A stretch of DNA of 64,000 nt. Source: Streptomyces sp. NBC_01445 (lineage in GTDB: Bacteria; Actinomycetota; Actinomycetes; Streptomycetales; Streptomycetaceae). The notes beneath the pieces were generated by a model that saw only the letters and a program-made list of their open reading frames with translations, did no database searches and was not told the DNA's origin. The stretch lies in NCBI RefSeq assembly GCF_035918235.1, contig NZ_CP109485.1, positions 5,939,501 through 6,003,500 on the forward strand, written 5' to 3'. This document shows, in pieces, positions 7,058 to 15,772 of the stretch. The position numbers and the translations under genes are program-made. Numbering within the stretch: position 1 is the stretch's first letter; every line of letters begins with the position of its first letter.

Positions 7058-10000
7058 TCAGCGCGGCGGGAGTTCGGGGCGCGCGTGGTTCGGCGTGTTC
7101 GTGTAGTCCGGGGGAGTCTTCGCCGGACTGGCGACCAGGAGGTCCAGGGCCAGGTAGACCGCGTCGTCGAGTTGGGCGTGGCGGCCCTCCGCCCAGTCCA
7201 GGGGGGTGCGCAGGACCTCGAAGTCCGGTTCCACGCCCTTGTTCTCGATCGACCAGCCGTACTCGGGGAACCAGGCCGCGTTCATCGGGACCGTGATGAC
7301 CGTGCCGTCGCCGAGTGTGTGGCGGCCCGTCATGCCGACGACGCCGCCCCAGGTGCGCTGGCCCACGACGGGGCCGAGCCCGAGGAGTTTGAACGCCGCG
7401 GTGATCATGTCGCCGTCGGACGAGGTCGCCTCGTCGGCCAGGGCGACGACCGGACCGCGCGGGGCGTTCGACGCGTACGAGACGGGCTGGGCGTTGCGGG
7501 TCAGGTCCCAGCCGAGGATCTTGCGGGTGAGCTTCTCGATGACGAGCTCGCTGATGTGGCCGCCCGCGTTGCCGCGCACGTCGACGATGAGGGCGGGCCG
7601 GGAGACCTCCATGCGCACGTCACGGTTGAACTGCGCCCAGCCGGAGCCGCCCATGTCGGGGATGTGCAGATAGCCGCAATGGCCGCCGCTCAGCTCCCGT
7701 ACCACCGCGCGGCGCTTGGCCACCCAGTCCTGGTAGCGCAGCGGGCGCTCGTCGATGAGGGGGACGACCGCGACGCGGCGGGGGCGGCCATCTCCCTCCG
7801 CGGGCCGGAACGTCAGCTCGACCGTCGTGCCGCCCGAGCCCGCGAGCAGGGGGAACGGGCCGGTGACCGGGTCGACCGGACGCCCGTCGACATGCGTGAG
7901 GACGGCGCCCTCGCGGATGCCGCTGCCGGCCAGCGGGGAGCGCGCCTTGGAGTCCGACGAGTCGCCGGGCAGGATGCGGACGAGCTGCCAGCCCTCGTCG
8001 CGGTGCACGAAGTTGGCGCCGAGGAGGCCCTGGGCGCGCTGGTAGTGGGGCGGGCCCTCGTTGCGGCGGGCGGCGGCGACGTAGGCGTGCGAGGTGCAGA
8101 GTTCGCCGAGCACCTCGCGCAGCAGGTCGGCGAACTCGTCGGGGGACGCGACCCGTTCGACGAGGGGCCGGTACTGGTCGAGCACCGCGTCCCAGTCGAC
8201 GTGGCACATCTTCGGTTCCCAGTAGTAGGCGCGGATGATCCGGCCTGCCTCGTCGTACGCCTGGCGCCACTCGGCGGCCGGGTCGACCTCGTGCAGGATG
8301 CGGCGCAGGTCGATCCAGACGGTGCTGTCGCTGTCGCCGGCCTCGGTGGAGGGGACGGCCCGCAGGTCGCCCTCGTCGACGACGACGAGGCGGGTGCCGT
8401 CGCCGCTGACCGCGAACCAGTCGAGGTGGGTGACGAGTTCGGTCTTCTTGCCCTTGCTGAGGTTGAAGTACTCCAGGGTGGGGCGGCCCGAGGTGTCGGC
8501 CGGGTTCACGAACGTCTCGCCGAGCGCGCCGGAGATCGGCCAGCGCAGCCAGACGAGGCCGCCGCCCGAGACCGGGTGCAGCGCCGAGTACTTGGAGGCC
8601 GAGACGGGGAACGGCACGACGCGGTTCGCGAGGCCCTCGATCTCCACGCTCGGCGTCCCGTCGGCCCCCGAGTCCTCGGTCGGGTCGAGCCCGCCGGCGG
8701 CCGTGCGCCCGTGGGGTGACAGGGCGAACGGGGAGGGTGTCGCGGACGACAGCGGCACGAGATACGGGCGGCAGCCGAGCGGGAAGGACAGGTCGCCCGT
8801 GTGCACGTCGTAGACAGGGTCGAAGCCGCGCCAGGAGAGGAAGGCGAGATAGCGGCCGTCGCGGGTGAAGACCGGATTCTCGTCCTCGAAACGGCCGTTG
8901 GTGACGTCGACGATCGTCCGGTCCTTGATCCGGGCCATCTTGATCTGCCGCAGGGAGCGCCCGATGCCCGGGTGGGACCAGGTGAGCCAGGCGCCGTCAG
9001 GCGAGAAGGCCAGGTCGCGCACGGGCCCGTTGATCGACCGGATCAGCTCGATGACCCCGTCCCCGGTCTGTTCCCCTCCCCCTTCTTCTTCCTCCTCGGC
9101 CGTGTCGATGAGCAGCAGGCGGCCGTCGTTCGACGCGATGGCGAGGCGCTCGCCGTCCGGGTCGCTGACCATTTCGAGGACCCGTCCGAGCTCCCCGGAC
9201 GCGAGGCGGCGCGGCTCGCGCTCACCGCTCGCGCGCGGCAGGTACGAGATCTCGATCGCGTCCTCGCCCTCCGCGTCGGTGACGTACGCGACCTGCCCGT
9301 TGGAGCCGAGCATCTCGGGCAGCCTGACCCGCACGCCCGGGGTGTCCGCGATGGTCCGGGCGGGGCCGTCGCGGTGGGTGAGCCAGTACAGGCTGCCCCG
9401 GACGACGACGGCGCTGGCCCGGCCCGTCTCGTCGACGGAGAGCCCGTCGACGTGATGGGCGGCCGGCACCTGGTAAGGGCGGCGCCCGACGCGCGGGCCG
9501 CCGAGGCGCACGTCCAGCTTGCGCGGCACGGAGCCGGCGGAGAGGTCGTCGATGATCCAGAGGTCGCCGGCGCACTGGTAGACGATCCGGGTCCCGTCGC
9601 TGGAGGCGTTGCGGGCGTAGAACGCGTCGTGGTCGGAGTGGCGGCGCAGGTCGGAGCCGTCGGGCAGGCAGGAGTACACATTGCCGATGCCCTGGTGGTC
9701 GGAGAGGAACGCGATGCGTCCCGCCACGAACATCGGTGCCTCCAGATGCCCGTCCAGGTCGGCGACGAGCTGCTCGCCGTGCAGCCACAGGCGGCCCTGG
9801 GCGCCGCCCCGGTACCGCTTCCAGGCGGCCGGCTCGTGCGGGGGAGTGCCGGTCAGGAGCAGGGTCTTGCGCTCGCCGTCGATCTCGGCGACCGCGATGT
9901 CGGAGACGGGGCCCCAGGGCAGCCTGCCGCCGGGGGAGCCGTCGGTGGGGACGTCGTAGGCCCAGGTGAAGTACGAGAAGGGCTGGCCGTGCGAGGCCAC

Positions 10001-10327
10001 CGCGAGGATGACGGTCCGCCCGTCCTTGTCGGGCGGTGTCCAGCCGCGGACCTGGGTGTCCGTACTGCCCCAGTAGGTGAGCCGCCGGGCGGGTCCGCCG
10101 TCCACCGGCGCAAGATGGATCTCGGGGTCCAGGCTGCGCCAGGTCGTGTACGCGATGTGGCGGCCGTCCGGCGAGAACCGTGGACTGCTCACCTTGGTCC
10201 GGTCGACCGTGACCCGCCAGGCCCGGCCCGGCCGGTCGAGCGGGGCGACCCAGAGGTCGTCCTCGGTCTCGAAGCAGAGCCGGTCCTCGTGCAGATGCGG
10301 AAACCGCAGGTACGCGTTGTCGCTCAC
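7058..10327 (-). CDS. Tricorn protease (S41 family)
   Basis: This 1089-residue cytosolic protease trims peptides released by the proteasome. The N-terminal half holds WD/TolB-like beta-propeller repeats with recurring FSPDG units (SSPRFSPDG, DLAFSPDGAWL, FTRDGRYL). Next comes a helical and PDZ-like region (AGSGIREGAVLTHVDGRPV), then a C-terminal S41 core with GNAGGHISELV and the nucleophile region ADEATSSDGDMITAAF. The catalytic Ser should be the second Ser of that SSDG, with GQRTWGG following. The length is that of full tricorn homologues. The start at 10327 is the ATG of MSDNAYLRFPHLHEDR. It is divergent from a TetR gene whose palindromic sites lie between them. Confidence 0.93.
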   Translation of the reverse strand: MSDNAYLRFPHLHEDRLCFETEDDLWVAPLDRPGRAWRVTVDRTKVSSPRFSPDGRHIAYTTWRSLDPEIHLAPVDGGPARRLTYWGSTDTQVRGWTPPDKDGRTVILAVASHGQPFSYFTWAYDVPTDGSPGGRLPWGPVSDIAVAEIDGERKTLLLTGTPPHEPAAWKRYRGGAQGRLWLHGEQLVADLDGHLEAPMFVAGRIAFLSDHQGIGNVYSCLPDGSDLRRHSDHDAFYARNASSDGTRIVYQCAGDLWIIDDLSAGSVPRKLDVRLGGPRVGRRPYQVPAAHHVDGLSVDETGRASAVVVRGSLYWLTHRDGPARTIADTPGVRVRLPEMLGSNGQVAYVTDAEGEDAIEISYLPRASGEREPRRLASGELGRVLEMVSDPDGERLAIASNDGRLLLIDTAEEEEEGGGEQTGDGVIELIRSINGPVRDLAFSPDGAWLTWSHPGIGRSLRQIKMARIKDRTIVDVTNGRFEDENPVFTRDGRYLAFLSWRGFDPVYDVHTGDLSFPLGCRPYLVPLSSATPSPFALSPHGRTAAGGLDPTEDSGADGTPSVEIEGLANRVVPFPVSASKYSALHPVSGGGLVWLRWPISGALGETFVNPADTSGRPTLEYFNLSKGKKTELVTHLDWFAVSGDGTRLVVVDEGDLRAVPSTEAGDSDSTVWIDLRRILHEVDPAAEWRQAYDEAGRIIRAYYWEPKMCHVDWDAVLDQYRPLVERVASPDEFADLLREVLGELCTSHAYVAAARRNEGPPHYQRAQGLLGANFVHRDEGWQLVRILPGDSSDSKARSPLAGSGIREGAVLTHVDGRPVDPVTGPFPLLAGSGGTTVELTFRPAEGDGRPRRVAVVPLIDERPLRYQDWVAKRRAVVRELSGGHCGYLHIPDMGGSGWAQFNRDVRMEVSRPALIVDVRGNAGGHISELVIEKLTRKILGWDLTRNAQPVSYASNAPRGPVVALADEATSSDGDMITAAFKLLGLGPVVGQRTWGGVVGMTGRHTLGDGTVITVPMNAAWFPEYGWSIENKGVEPDFEVLRTPLDWAEGRHAQLDDAVYLALDLLVASPAKTPPDYTNTPNHARPELPPR

Positions 10328-10409
10328 CTACCCATGCTTTTCCGCTCAACGGCCCCCGGCAACTTGTGGTTCGCCCGCTTGCGGGTGCGGCCTGTGGCGC
10401 AGGACACGT

Positions 10410-10424
10410 ACGAAACGGTTTCGT
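10410..10424. promoter_or_regulatory. TetR operator, distal copy
   Basis: A perfect palindrome ACGAAAC - G - GTTTCGT lies 83 bp upstream of tricorn and 79 bp upstream of tetR. It is the same core as the second copy at 10454-10472, with centres 46 bp apart. Confidence 0.75.
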
Positions 10425-10453
10425 TTCGTTAAGCGCGGTCGTACAGTACTTCT

Positions 10454-10472
10454 GTACGAAACGGTTTCGTAC
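10454..10472. promoter_or_regulatory. TetR operator, proximal copy
   Basis: A perfect palindrome with 9-bp arms GTACGAAAC - G - GTTTCGTAC lies 30 bp upstream of the tetR start. It repeats the core of the site at 10410-10424, which strongly suggests autoregulation by the adjacent TetR protein. An overlapping smaller repeat, GTACAG - TACTT - CTGTAC, spans 10441-10457. Confidence 0.8.
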
Positions 10473-10502
10473 ACACTGTCTGGACCGGAACAGGAGTGAC
10501 CC

Positions 10503-11087
10503 ATGGCTGAAGCCACGCGCCGCAGCCGGATCACGCCCGAGCGCGAGGCCGAGCTGTACGGCGCCGTGCTCGAACTGCTCCGCGAGGTCGGTTACGACGC
10601 CCTGACCATGGACGCCGTGGCCGCCCGCACCCGGTCGAGCAAGGCCACGCTCTACCGCCAGTGGGGCAGCAAGGCCGAGCTGGTCGTGAAGGCGCTGCGG
10701 CACCAGAAGCCGTCCCGCCTGAGCGAGATCGACACCGGGTCGCTGCGGGGCGACTTCCACGCACTGGTCCTCCGTGAGGACGACTGCGAGATGGCCCAGG
10801 GGTCCGCGCTGATGCGGGGCCTGGCCATGGCGGTCCACGAGAACCCGGATCTCCTGCGCGCCTTCCGCGAGCTGCTGATCGAACCCGAGATGGAGGAGCT
10901 CCGGCATGTGCTGGCGCGCGCCGTCGACCGGGGCGAGATCCGTGCGGACAACCCGGCGCTCGACTACGTCCTCCACATGATCGTCGGCGCCTTCACGGCC
11001 CGGACCCTCATCGACGAACAGCCGCCCACCCAGGCCTTCGTCGCCTCCTACATCGACGCCGTGGTCCTCCCCGCTCTCGGCGCCTGA
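10503..11087 (+). CDS. TetR/AcrR family transcriptional regulator
   Basis: This is a 194-residue repressor. The N-terminal helix-turn-helix covers about residues 10-55: LYGAVLELLREVGYDALTMD, AVAARTRSSKATLYRQWGSK. The C-terminal ligand-binding domain is helical. It lies 105 bp before an MMPL transporter in the same direction, a common efflux-regulator arrangement, and two matching palindromes precede it. Expected role: autorepression and control of the transporter, perhaps of the divergent tricorn gene as well. The ligand is unknown. The ATG at 10503 has GGAG in CAGGAGTGACCC upstream. Confidence 0.92.
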   Translation: MAEATRRSRITPEREAELYGAVLELLREVGYDALTMDAVAARTRSSKATLYRQWGSKAELVVKALRHQKPSRLSEIDTGSLRGDFHALVLREDDCEMAQGSALMRGLAMAVHENPDLLRAFRELLIEPEMEELRHVLARAVDRGEIRADNPALDYVLHMIVGAFTARTLIDEQPPTQAFVASYIDAVVLPALGA

Positions 11088-11192
11088 CCCCTCTCCACCC
11101 AAGACCCGTCACACCCAAGCTCCTGACGCGACCGCTCACGTCGTCGGGCTGATCCCTCCTGCCCCCATACGACTGACCGGGAGTACGCCCTC

Positions 11193-13400
11193 GTGGCCAC
11201 GTTCCTCTACAAACTCGGCAAGCTCGCCTTCCGCCGAAGGCACTTCGTCGCCCTGATCTGGGTGGCGCTGCTCACCCTCGCGGGGGTGGGCGCCGCCTCC
11301 GCGCCCACGGCGGCGTCCAGTTCCTTCTCCATCCCGGGGACGGAGGCCCAGAAGGCCTTCGACCTGCTCGACCAGCGCTTCCCGGGCTCCAGCGCCGACG
11401 GCGCCACCGCGCGCGTCGTCTTCCAGGCGCCCGACGGCGAGAAGATCACGTCCGCGGCCAACAAGGCCGAGGTCAGCAAGACCGTCGCGGACCTCGGGTC
11501 CGGTTCGAAGGAGGTCGCCGCGGCGGCCGACCCGTTCGTCGCGAAGACCGTCAGCAAGGACGGCACGATCGCGTACTCCTCGGTCTCCTACAAGGTCTCC
11601 TCGATGGAGCTGACGGACGCCGACCGCGACGCGCTCCAGAAGACCGTCGACGAGGCGCGCGACTCAGGGCTGACCGTCGAGGTCGGCGGTGACGCGCTCC
11701 AGGCCATGCCGGAGACCGGCGCCACCGAGATCATCGGTGTGGCGATCGCCGCCGTCGTCCTCGTGATCACCTTCGGCTCGCTCGTCGCGGCAGGGCTTCC
11801 GCTGCTCACCGCGCTCATCGGCGTCGGCATCGGCGTCTCGTCGATCACCGCGCTGGCCAACGCGCTCGACCTCGGCACCACCACCTCGACGCTGGCCATG
11901 ATGATCGGCCTCGCCGTCGGCATCGACTACGCGCTGTTCATCGTCTCCCGCTTCCGCGCCGAGCTGGCCGAGGGACGCGACCGCGAGGAGGCGGCCGGAC
12001 GGGCCGTCGGCACCGCCGGATCCGCCGTGGTCTTCGCCGGTCTGACCGTCGTCATCGCCCTCGTCGGGCTCGCCGTCGTCAACATCCCGATGCTGACGAA
12101 GATGGGCATCGCCGCCGCCGGCACGGTCGCCATCGCCGTCCTCATCGCGCTCACCCTGATCCCGGCGCTGCTCGGCTACGCCGGCAAGCGGGTCCACGGC
12201 CGCAAGGCCCGTAAGGCCCAGGCCGCCGAGAAGAAGCCCGAGCCGAAGACGAACATGGGCACCCGCTGGGCGCGCTTCGTGCTGCGCCGGCCGGTGGCCG
12301 TGCTGCTCACCGCGGTGGTCGGGCTCGGCGTGATGGCCGTGCCGGTGTCCTCGCTGGAGCTGGGCCTGCCCGACGACGGGGTCCAGCCCACCGACACCAC
12401 GCAGCGCAAGGCGTACGACCTGCTCTCCGAGGGCTTCGGGCCCGGCTTCAACGGTCCGCTGGTGGCGGTCGTCGACGTGAAGCACTCGCAGGACCCGAAG
12501 GACGCGGTCGCCCGCGTCTCCAAGGACATCGCGGCGACCGACGGCGTCAAGACGGTCACCCCGCCCGCGTTCAACAAGGCCGGTGACACGGCGACGATCA
12601 CCGTCGTGCCGTCGTTCAAGCCCAGCTCCACGCAGACCGAGGACGTCGTCCACACGATCCGCGACAAGGGTGCGGACATCAAGGCGGACACCCGCGCAGA
12701 GGTCCTGGTCACCGGCACCACGGCCATGAACATCGACGTGTCGCAGAAGCTGAACGACGCGCTCGTGCCGTACCTGGCGCTCGTCGTGGGCCTGGCGTTC
12801 CTGCTCCTGATGGTGGTCTTCCGGTCGGTCCTGGTCCCGCTGAAGGCGGCGCTCGGCTTCCTGCTCTCGGTGGTCGCCGCGCTCGGCGCCGTCGTCGCGG
12901 TCTACCAGTGGGGCTGGCTCGGCTCGCTGTTCGGCGTGGAGCAGACCGGGCCGATCATGTCGATGATGCCGATCTTCATGGTGGGTGTGGTCTTCGGCCT
13001 CGCCATGGACTACGAGGTCTTCCTCGTGACGCGCATGCGGGAGGCGTACGTCCATGGGGAGCGACCCGCACAGGCCATCGTCACCGGCTTCCGGCACGGG
13101 GCCCGGGTGGTCACGGCGGCGGCCGTCATCATGATCGCCGTCTTCGCGGGCTTCATCGGCTCCAGCGAGCAGATGGTCAAGATGATCGGCTTCGGGCTCG
13201 CGATCGCGGTCTTCTTCGACGCGTTCCTGGTGCGCATGACGATCGTGCCGGCCGTCCTCGCGCTGCTCGGCAAGCGGGCGTGGTGGCTGCCGAAGTGGCT
13301 CGACCGGATCCTGCCGAACGTGGACGTCGAGGGCGAGGGCCTGAAGACGGTCTCCGGCGACGACTCCGCGGAGGAGGACCGGGAGCTGGTCCGCGTGTGA
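11193..13400 (+). CDS. MMPL family transporter
   Basis: This 735-residue RND-superfamily membrane exporter, like mycobacterial MmpL and Streptomyces ActII-3-type proteins, has two similar halves. Each half has one membrane helix, an extracellular domain, and then a cluster of five helices. The first cluster is visible at IIGVAIAAVVLVITFGSLVA with the GLAVGIDYALFIVSRFR motif. The second is at LALVVGLAFLLLMVVFRSVL with VFGLAMDYEVFLVTRMRE. The Asp-Tyr pairs in both motifs are the expected proton-relay residues. The start is GTG at 11193 with GGGAG upstream. The substrate is probably a lipid or hydrophobic compound; regulation is presumably by the preceding TetR. Confidence 0.93.
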   Translation: MATFLYKLGKLAFRRRHFVALIWVALLTLAGVGAASAPTAASSSFSIPGTEAQKAFDLLDQRFPGSSADGATARVVFQAPDGEKITSAANKAEVSKTVADLGSGSKEVAAAADPFVAKTVSKDGTIAYSSVSYKVSSMELTDADRDALQKTVDEARDSGLTVEVGGDALQAMPETGATEIIGVAIAAVVLVITFGSLVAAGLPLLTALIGVGIGVSSITALANALDLGTTTSTLAMMIGLAVGIDYALFIVSRFRAELAEGRDREEAAGRAVGTAGSAVVFAGLTVVIALVGLAVVNIPMLTKMGIAAAGTVAIAVLIALTLIPALLGYAGKRVHGRKARKAQAAEKKPEPKTNMGTRWARFVLRRPVAVLLTAVVGLGVMAVPVSSLELGLPDDGVQPTDTTQRKAYDLLSEGFGPGFNGPLVAVVDVKHSQDPKDAVARVSKDIAATDGVKTVTPPAFNKAGDTATITVVPSFKPSSTQTEDVVHTIRDKGADIKADTRAEVLVTGTTAMNIDVSQKLNDALVPYLALVVGLAFLLLMVVFRSVLVPLKAALGFLLSVVAALGAVVAVYQWGWLGSLFGVEQTGPIMSMMPIFMVGVVFGLAMDYEVFLVTRMREAYVHGERPAQAIVTGFRHGARVVTAAAVIMIAVFAGFIGSSEQMVKMIGFGLAIAVFFDAFLVRMTIVPAVLALLGKRAWWLPKWLDRILPNVDVEGEGLKTVSGDDSAEEDRELVRV

Positions 13401-13436
13401 CCGGGTCCCCGCCTTGACCGGCAGTTCGACCGGCTC

Positions 13437-13766
13437 TCAGTGAGCCACCGGGGTGGCGGTCGTGTACGTCCGGCGAAGGAAGCGCACCAGCGCCTTCTTC
13501 TCGAACTGCACGACCGCCACCCCTTTCGGCGAGTGGAACTCCATGACGGCCTGGACGCGGCCGCACGGCCAGATGTGGACGTCGCCCACGGTGGTCGGGG
13601 CGCGCAGCCCCTGTTCCAGGAGCTCGCGGGTGAAGTACCAGTCACCCTCTTCGGGGACGGTGAGGTGGACGCGTCCGTCGTAGCTCAGGACTGCGGGGAC
13701 AGCCGGCGTCTCGTCGGGGGAGTCCGTGACGATGTGGGCGGGTGCGTACTGCTCGACGTCAGACAT
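13437..13766 (-). CDS. SsgA family sporulation/cell-division regulator (SALP)
   Basis: This 109-residue protein is related to the SsgA-like proteins specific to sporulating actinomycetes, which guide septum placement and peptidoglycan remodelling. Matching features are VPAVLSYDGRVHLTVPEEGD, WYFTRELLEQGL, the GDVHIWPCGR block and a final LVRFLRRTY. It is shorter than the usual 130-145 residues because the loop after the first strand is trimmed and the C-terminal tail is brief. It stands alone, convergent with the MMPL gene. Which SALP (SsgA to SsgG) it is cannot be decided. Confidence 0.82.
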   Translation of the reverse strand: MSDVEQYAPAHIVTDSPDETPAVPAVLSYDGRVHLTVPEEGDWYFTRELLEQGLRAPTTVGDVHIWPCGRVQAVMEFHSPKGVAVVQFEKKALVRFLRRTYTTATPVAH

Positions 13767-13879
13767 CGGGGACTCCTCATCGTCTTTTTGTCCGTACTGT
13801 CATCCAATGTCCCATATAAGTCATATGTTCGGCTATGCGTCCAGGGTTTGATTCGGTCTTAATCGTGCCCCGGGCGCTC

Positions 13880-13896
13880 TTGCAACTGGTTCGCAA
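13880..13896. promoter_or_regulatory. Nur box (nickel-responsive Fur-family operator)
   Basis: TTGCAA - CTGGT - TCGCAA matches the Nur consensus TTGCAA-N5-TTGCAA of Streptomyces with a single mismatch and correct spacing. A possible -10 hexamer TATCAT follows at 13905-13910, so bound Nur would cover the promoter. It lies 63 bp upstream of the cbiM-type gene and argues that the transporter carries nickel. Confidence 0.7.
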
Positions 13897-13959
13897 CAAG
13901 GCACTATCATCAAACGGTCCACTAAGCCTGTCGTGTGCCCCGAAGCGGAGCTTTCACCC

Positions 13960-15009
13960 ATGCATGTCCCCGACGGATTCATCAACGCCCCCGTGTCGGC
14001 GGCCGCAGGTGTCGTCGCCGCGGGCGCCGTGGCCGTCAGCCTCCGAGGCGCGCGGCGCGAACTCGACGAGCGGACGGCCCCCCTCGCGGGCCTCGTCGCC
14101 GCGTTCATCTTCGCCGTGCAGATGCTGAACTTCCCCGTCGCGGCGGGCACCAGCGGCCACCTCCTGGGCGGCGCGCTGGCCGCGATACTCGTCGGCCCCT
14201 ATACCGGCGTCCTCTGTGTGTCCGTGGTGCTCCTGATGCAGGGCGTCCTCTTCGCCGACGGCGGCCTGACCGCGCTCGGCGTGAACATCACCGACATGGC
14301 GATCACCACGACGGTCGTCGCCTACCTCGTCTTCCGCGGCCTGGTGAAGGTGCTGCCCCGGGGGCGCCGCTCCATCACCGTCGCCTCCTTCGTCGCGGCG
14401 CTCCTGTCCGTACCGGCCGCGGCCGTCGTCTTCACCCTGATCTACGCGATCGGCGGCACCACCGACGTCTCGATCGGCAAGGTCGCCACCGCCATGGTCG
14501 GCGTGCACGTCCTCATCGGCATCGGCGAGGCCGTCATCACCGCGCTGACCGTCGGCGCGGTCGTCGCCGTCCGCCCCGACCTCGTGTACGGCGCCCGCGG
14601 CCTGCATCGGCCGCTCAAGCTCCGCGTCGGCGGCGAACTCGTCGACGCCCCGGGCGCCGCGCCCGCCCCCGTCGCCTCCCGCTCCCACCGCAAGGTCTGG
14701 ATCACCGGCCTCGTCACCTCCCTCGTCCTCGCCGGCTTCGTCTCCTTCTACGCCTCCGCGAACCCGGACGGCCTGGAGAAGGTCGCCCACGACAAGGGCA
14801 TCGACACGAAGACCGAGAAGCACGCCTCCGACGGCTCCCCGCTCGCCGGTTACGGCGTCAAGGACGTCGGCGACGCCCGGCTCTCCGGCGGCCTCGCGGG
14901 CGTGATCGGCGTCGGCGTCACCGTCGTCGCGGGCAGCGGCATCTTCTGGGTGCTGCGCAGGCGCCGCAGCGCGGGCACCTCCCCGAGCGAGATCACGGAG
15001 ACCGTCTGA
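13960..15009 (+). CDS. Nickel/cobalt ECF transporter S-component, CbiM/NikM fused to PDGLE (NikN) domain
   Basis: This 349-residue membrane protein starts MHVPDGFINAPVS. In the NikM/CbiM family the N-terminal Met-His binds the metal, so the ATG at 13960 is functionally required; an upstream in-frame ATG at 13933 would bury it. GCGGAG precedes this start. About seven hydrophobic segments span residues 10-210. After a linker the C-terminus carries a membrane helix, then NPDGLEKVAHDKG (the PDGLE domain of NikN/CbiN) and a last membrane helix. The fusion therefore replaces two separate subunits. It is first in a three-gene operon with a Nur-like box upstream, so nickel is preferred over cobalt. 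Confidence 0.9.
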   Translation: MHVPDGFINAPVSAAAGVVAAGAVAVSLRGARRELDERTAPLAGLVAAFIFAVQMLNFPVAAGTSGHLLGGALAAILVGPYTGVLCVSVVLLMQGVLFADGGLTALGVNITDMAITTTVVAYLVFRGLVKVLPRGRRSITVASFVAALLSVPAAAVVFTLIYAIGGTTDVSIGKVATAMVGVHVLIGIGEAVITALTVGAVVAVRPDLVYGARGLHRPLKLRVGGELVDAPGAAPAPVASRSHRKVWITGLVTSLVLAGFVSFYASANPDGLEKVAHDKGIDTKTEKHASDGSPLAGYGVKDVGDARLSGGLAGVIGVGVTVVAGSGIFWVLRRRRSAGTSPSEITETV

Positions 15010-15010
15010 C

Positions 15011-15772
15011 ATGGGTGCGGGGCACGCGCACAAGCTCTACCGGCACGGGCACTCGCCCGTGCACGGCCTGCCGCCGCACACCAAGCTCGCCGCCGTCTTC
15101 TGCTTCGTGATCGTGGTCGTCTCCACGCCCCGCGAGGCGATGTGGGCGTTCGCGCTGTACGCGGTGCTGCTCGCGGCCGTCGCGTACGCGGCCCGGGTCC
15201 CGGCCGCCTTCCTCCTCAAGCGGCTCCTCATCGAGATCCCCTTCGTCGCCTTCGCCGTCCTCATGCCGTTCGTGGCGCAGGGCGAGCGCGTCGACGTCCT
15301 CGGGATGTCCCTCAGCGTCAACGGCCTGTGGGGCGCCTGGAACGTCCTCGCCAAGGGCACCCTCGGCGTCGCCGCGTCCGTCCTGCTCGCCTCCACGACG
15401 GAGCTGCGCGAACTGCTGCTCGGCCTGCAACGGCTCAAGCTGCCGCCGCTCCTCGTCCAGATCGCGTCGTTCATGATCCGCTACGGGGATGTGATCACCG
15501 ACGAGATGCGCCGCATGAAGATCGCCCGGGAGTCGCGCGGCTTCGAGGCGAGCGGCGTGAAGCACTGGGGTGTCCTCGCCAAGTCCGCGGGCGCCCTCTT
15601 CATCCGCTCCTACGAGCGCGGCGAGCGCGTGCATCTGGCCATGGTCAGCCGCGGGTACGCCGGATCGATGCCGGTCATCGACGACGTGAGCGCGTCCCGC
15701 ACGCAGTGGTCGTACGCCCTCACCCTCCCCTGTGCCGCTCTTGTCGTCTGTCTGCTGGGATGGCTGCTGTGA
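15011..15772 (+). CDS. ECF transporter transmembrane component CbiQ/NikQ
   Basis: This 253-residue EcfT-type permease couples ATP hydrolysis to metal uptake. It starts 2 bp after the cbiM stop. Hydrophobic segments run from LAAVFCFVIVVVS onward. The two coupling-helix motifs that dock on the ATPase are visible as RESRGFEASG and VSRGYAGSM, matching the A-R-G signature region of the family. The N-terminal HAHKLYRHGHSPVHGLPPH is unusually His-rich and may hold metal near the membrane. Its end overlaps the ATPase start. Confidence 0.9.
   Translation: MGAGHAHKLYRHGHSPVHGLPPHTKLAAVFCFVIVVVSTPREAMWAFALYAVLLAAVAYAARVPAAFLLKRLLIEIPFVAFAVLMPFVAQGERVDVLGMSLSVNGLWGAWNVLAKGTLGVAASVLLASTTELRELLLGLQRLKLPPLLVQIASFMIRYGDVITDEMRRMKIARESRGFEASGVKHWGVLAKSAGALFIRSYERGERVHLAMVSRGYAGSMPVIDDVSASRTQWSYALTLPCAALVVCLLGWLL

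Noticed and set aside
13813..13827. CATAT-AAGTC-ATATG palindrome upstream of the SsgA-like gene
   Set aside because: Arms are only five bases and AT-rich; too weak to call as an operator.
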